Below, one piece after another: positions 5,399-5,428 of a DNA stretch of 5,428 nt. The position numbers and the translations under genes are program-made. Each line of letters begins with the position of its first letter. The first letter of the stretch is position 1. Source of the DNA: Gammaproteobacteria bacterium (GTDB lineage: Bacteria; Pseudomonadota; Gammaproteobacteria; Methylococcales; Methylomonadaceae); contig JAJRWJ010000468.1 in NCBI GenBank assembly GCA_024276805.1, forward strand, positions 1 through 5,428, written 5' to 3'. The notes beneath the pieces are model-generated. The model saw only the letters and a list, made by a program, of their open reading frames with translations, had not been told where the DNA came from and ran no database searches.

Positions 5399-5428
5399 AA
5401 AGGTTCCTTGTCGGCATGGCGCGGGCAC

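Noticed and set aside
5416..5428. ATG at the right edge as the start of a further gene
   Set aside because: Only four codons are visible and no ribosome-binding site is clear, so it cannot be assessed.

Overview
This window looks like a chromosomal segment of a gammaproteobacterium of moderate GC content (about half, by eye). A methanotroph-like or Pseudomonas-like relative is my inference from protein style and gene order. It carries six complete genes, all on the + strand, in two transcriptional blocks. I see no tRNA, rRNA, CRISPR array, insertion sequence or prophage gene.

Block 1 (about 110-2706) is a tightly overlapping housekeeping operon. It encodes RluC (23S rRNA pseudouridine synthase), a HAD-family phosphatase of the Gph type, and a short single-domain SppA signal peptide peptidase. 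The reading frames overlap by 11 and 8 nt, which suggests translational coupling. The order rluC-HAD-sppA is one I associate with Pseudomonas-like gammaproteobacteria. To the left lie a candidate divergent promoter reading out of the window (possibly for rne, inferred only from the usual rne/rluC arrangement) and a candidate extended -10 element so close to the rluC ATG that the transcript could be nearly leaderless.

Block 2 (about 2818-5348) is a signalling module. It encodes a small secreted PepSY-domain protein, a PhoP-like OmpR-family response regulator and a PhoQ-like membrane sensor kinase. The regulator has D51, T79 and K101 at the same positions as enterobacterial PhoP. The kinase has a PhoQ-like HSIKTPLA H-box and the N-box string DNACKW. 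Its periplasmic domain lacks the run of aspartates that forms the Mg2+/peptide-sensing acidic patch of E. coli PhoQ, so the signal may differ. The PepSY protein would share the periplasm with the sensor and could act as an accessory input.

The most striking non-coding feature is a nested, near-symmetrical inverted repeat (3120-3228). Its perfect 17-bp outer arms start at the PepSY stop codon and end about 10 nt before the regulator's ribosome-binding site. Other points of interest are matching TGGA...TCCATG start-site hairpins on the PepSY and regulator genes, a TGTTATAGTT extended -10 box occurring twice in opposite orientations, an in-frame A9/AAC slippery heptamer in the kinase, and long G-runs with a G-quadruplex motif at the kinase 3' end where any 1-nt slip gives a premature stop.
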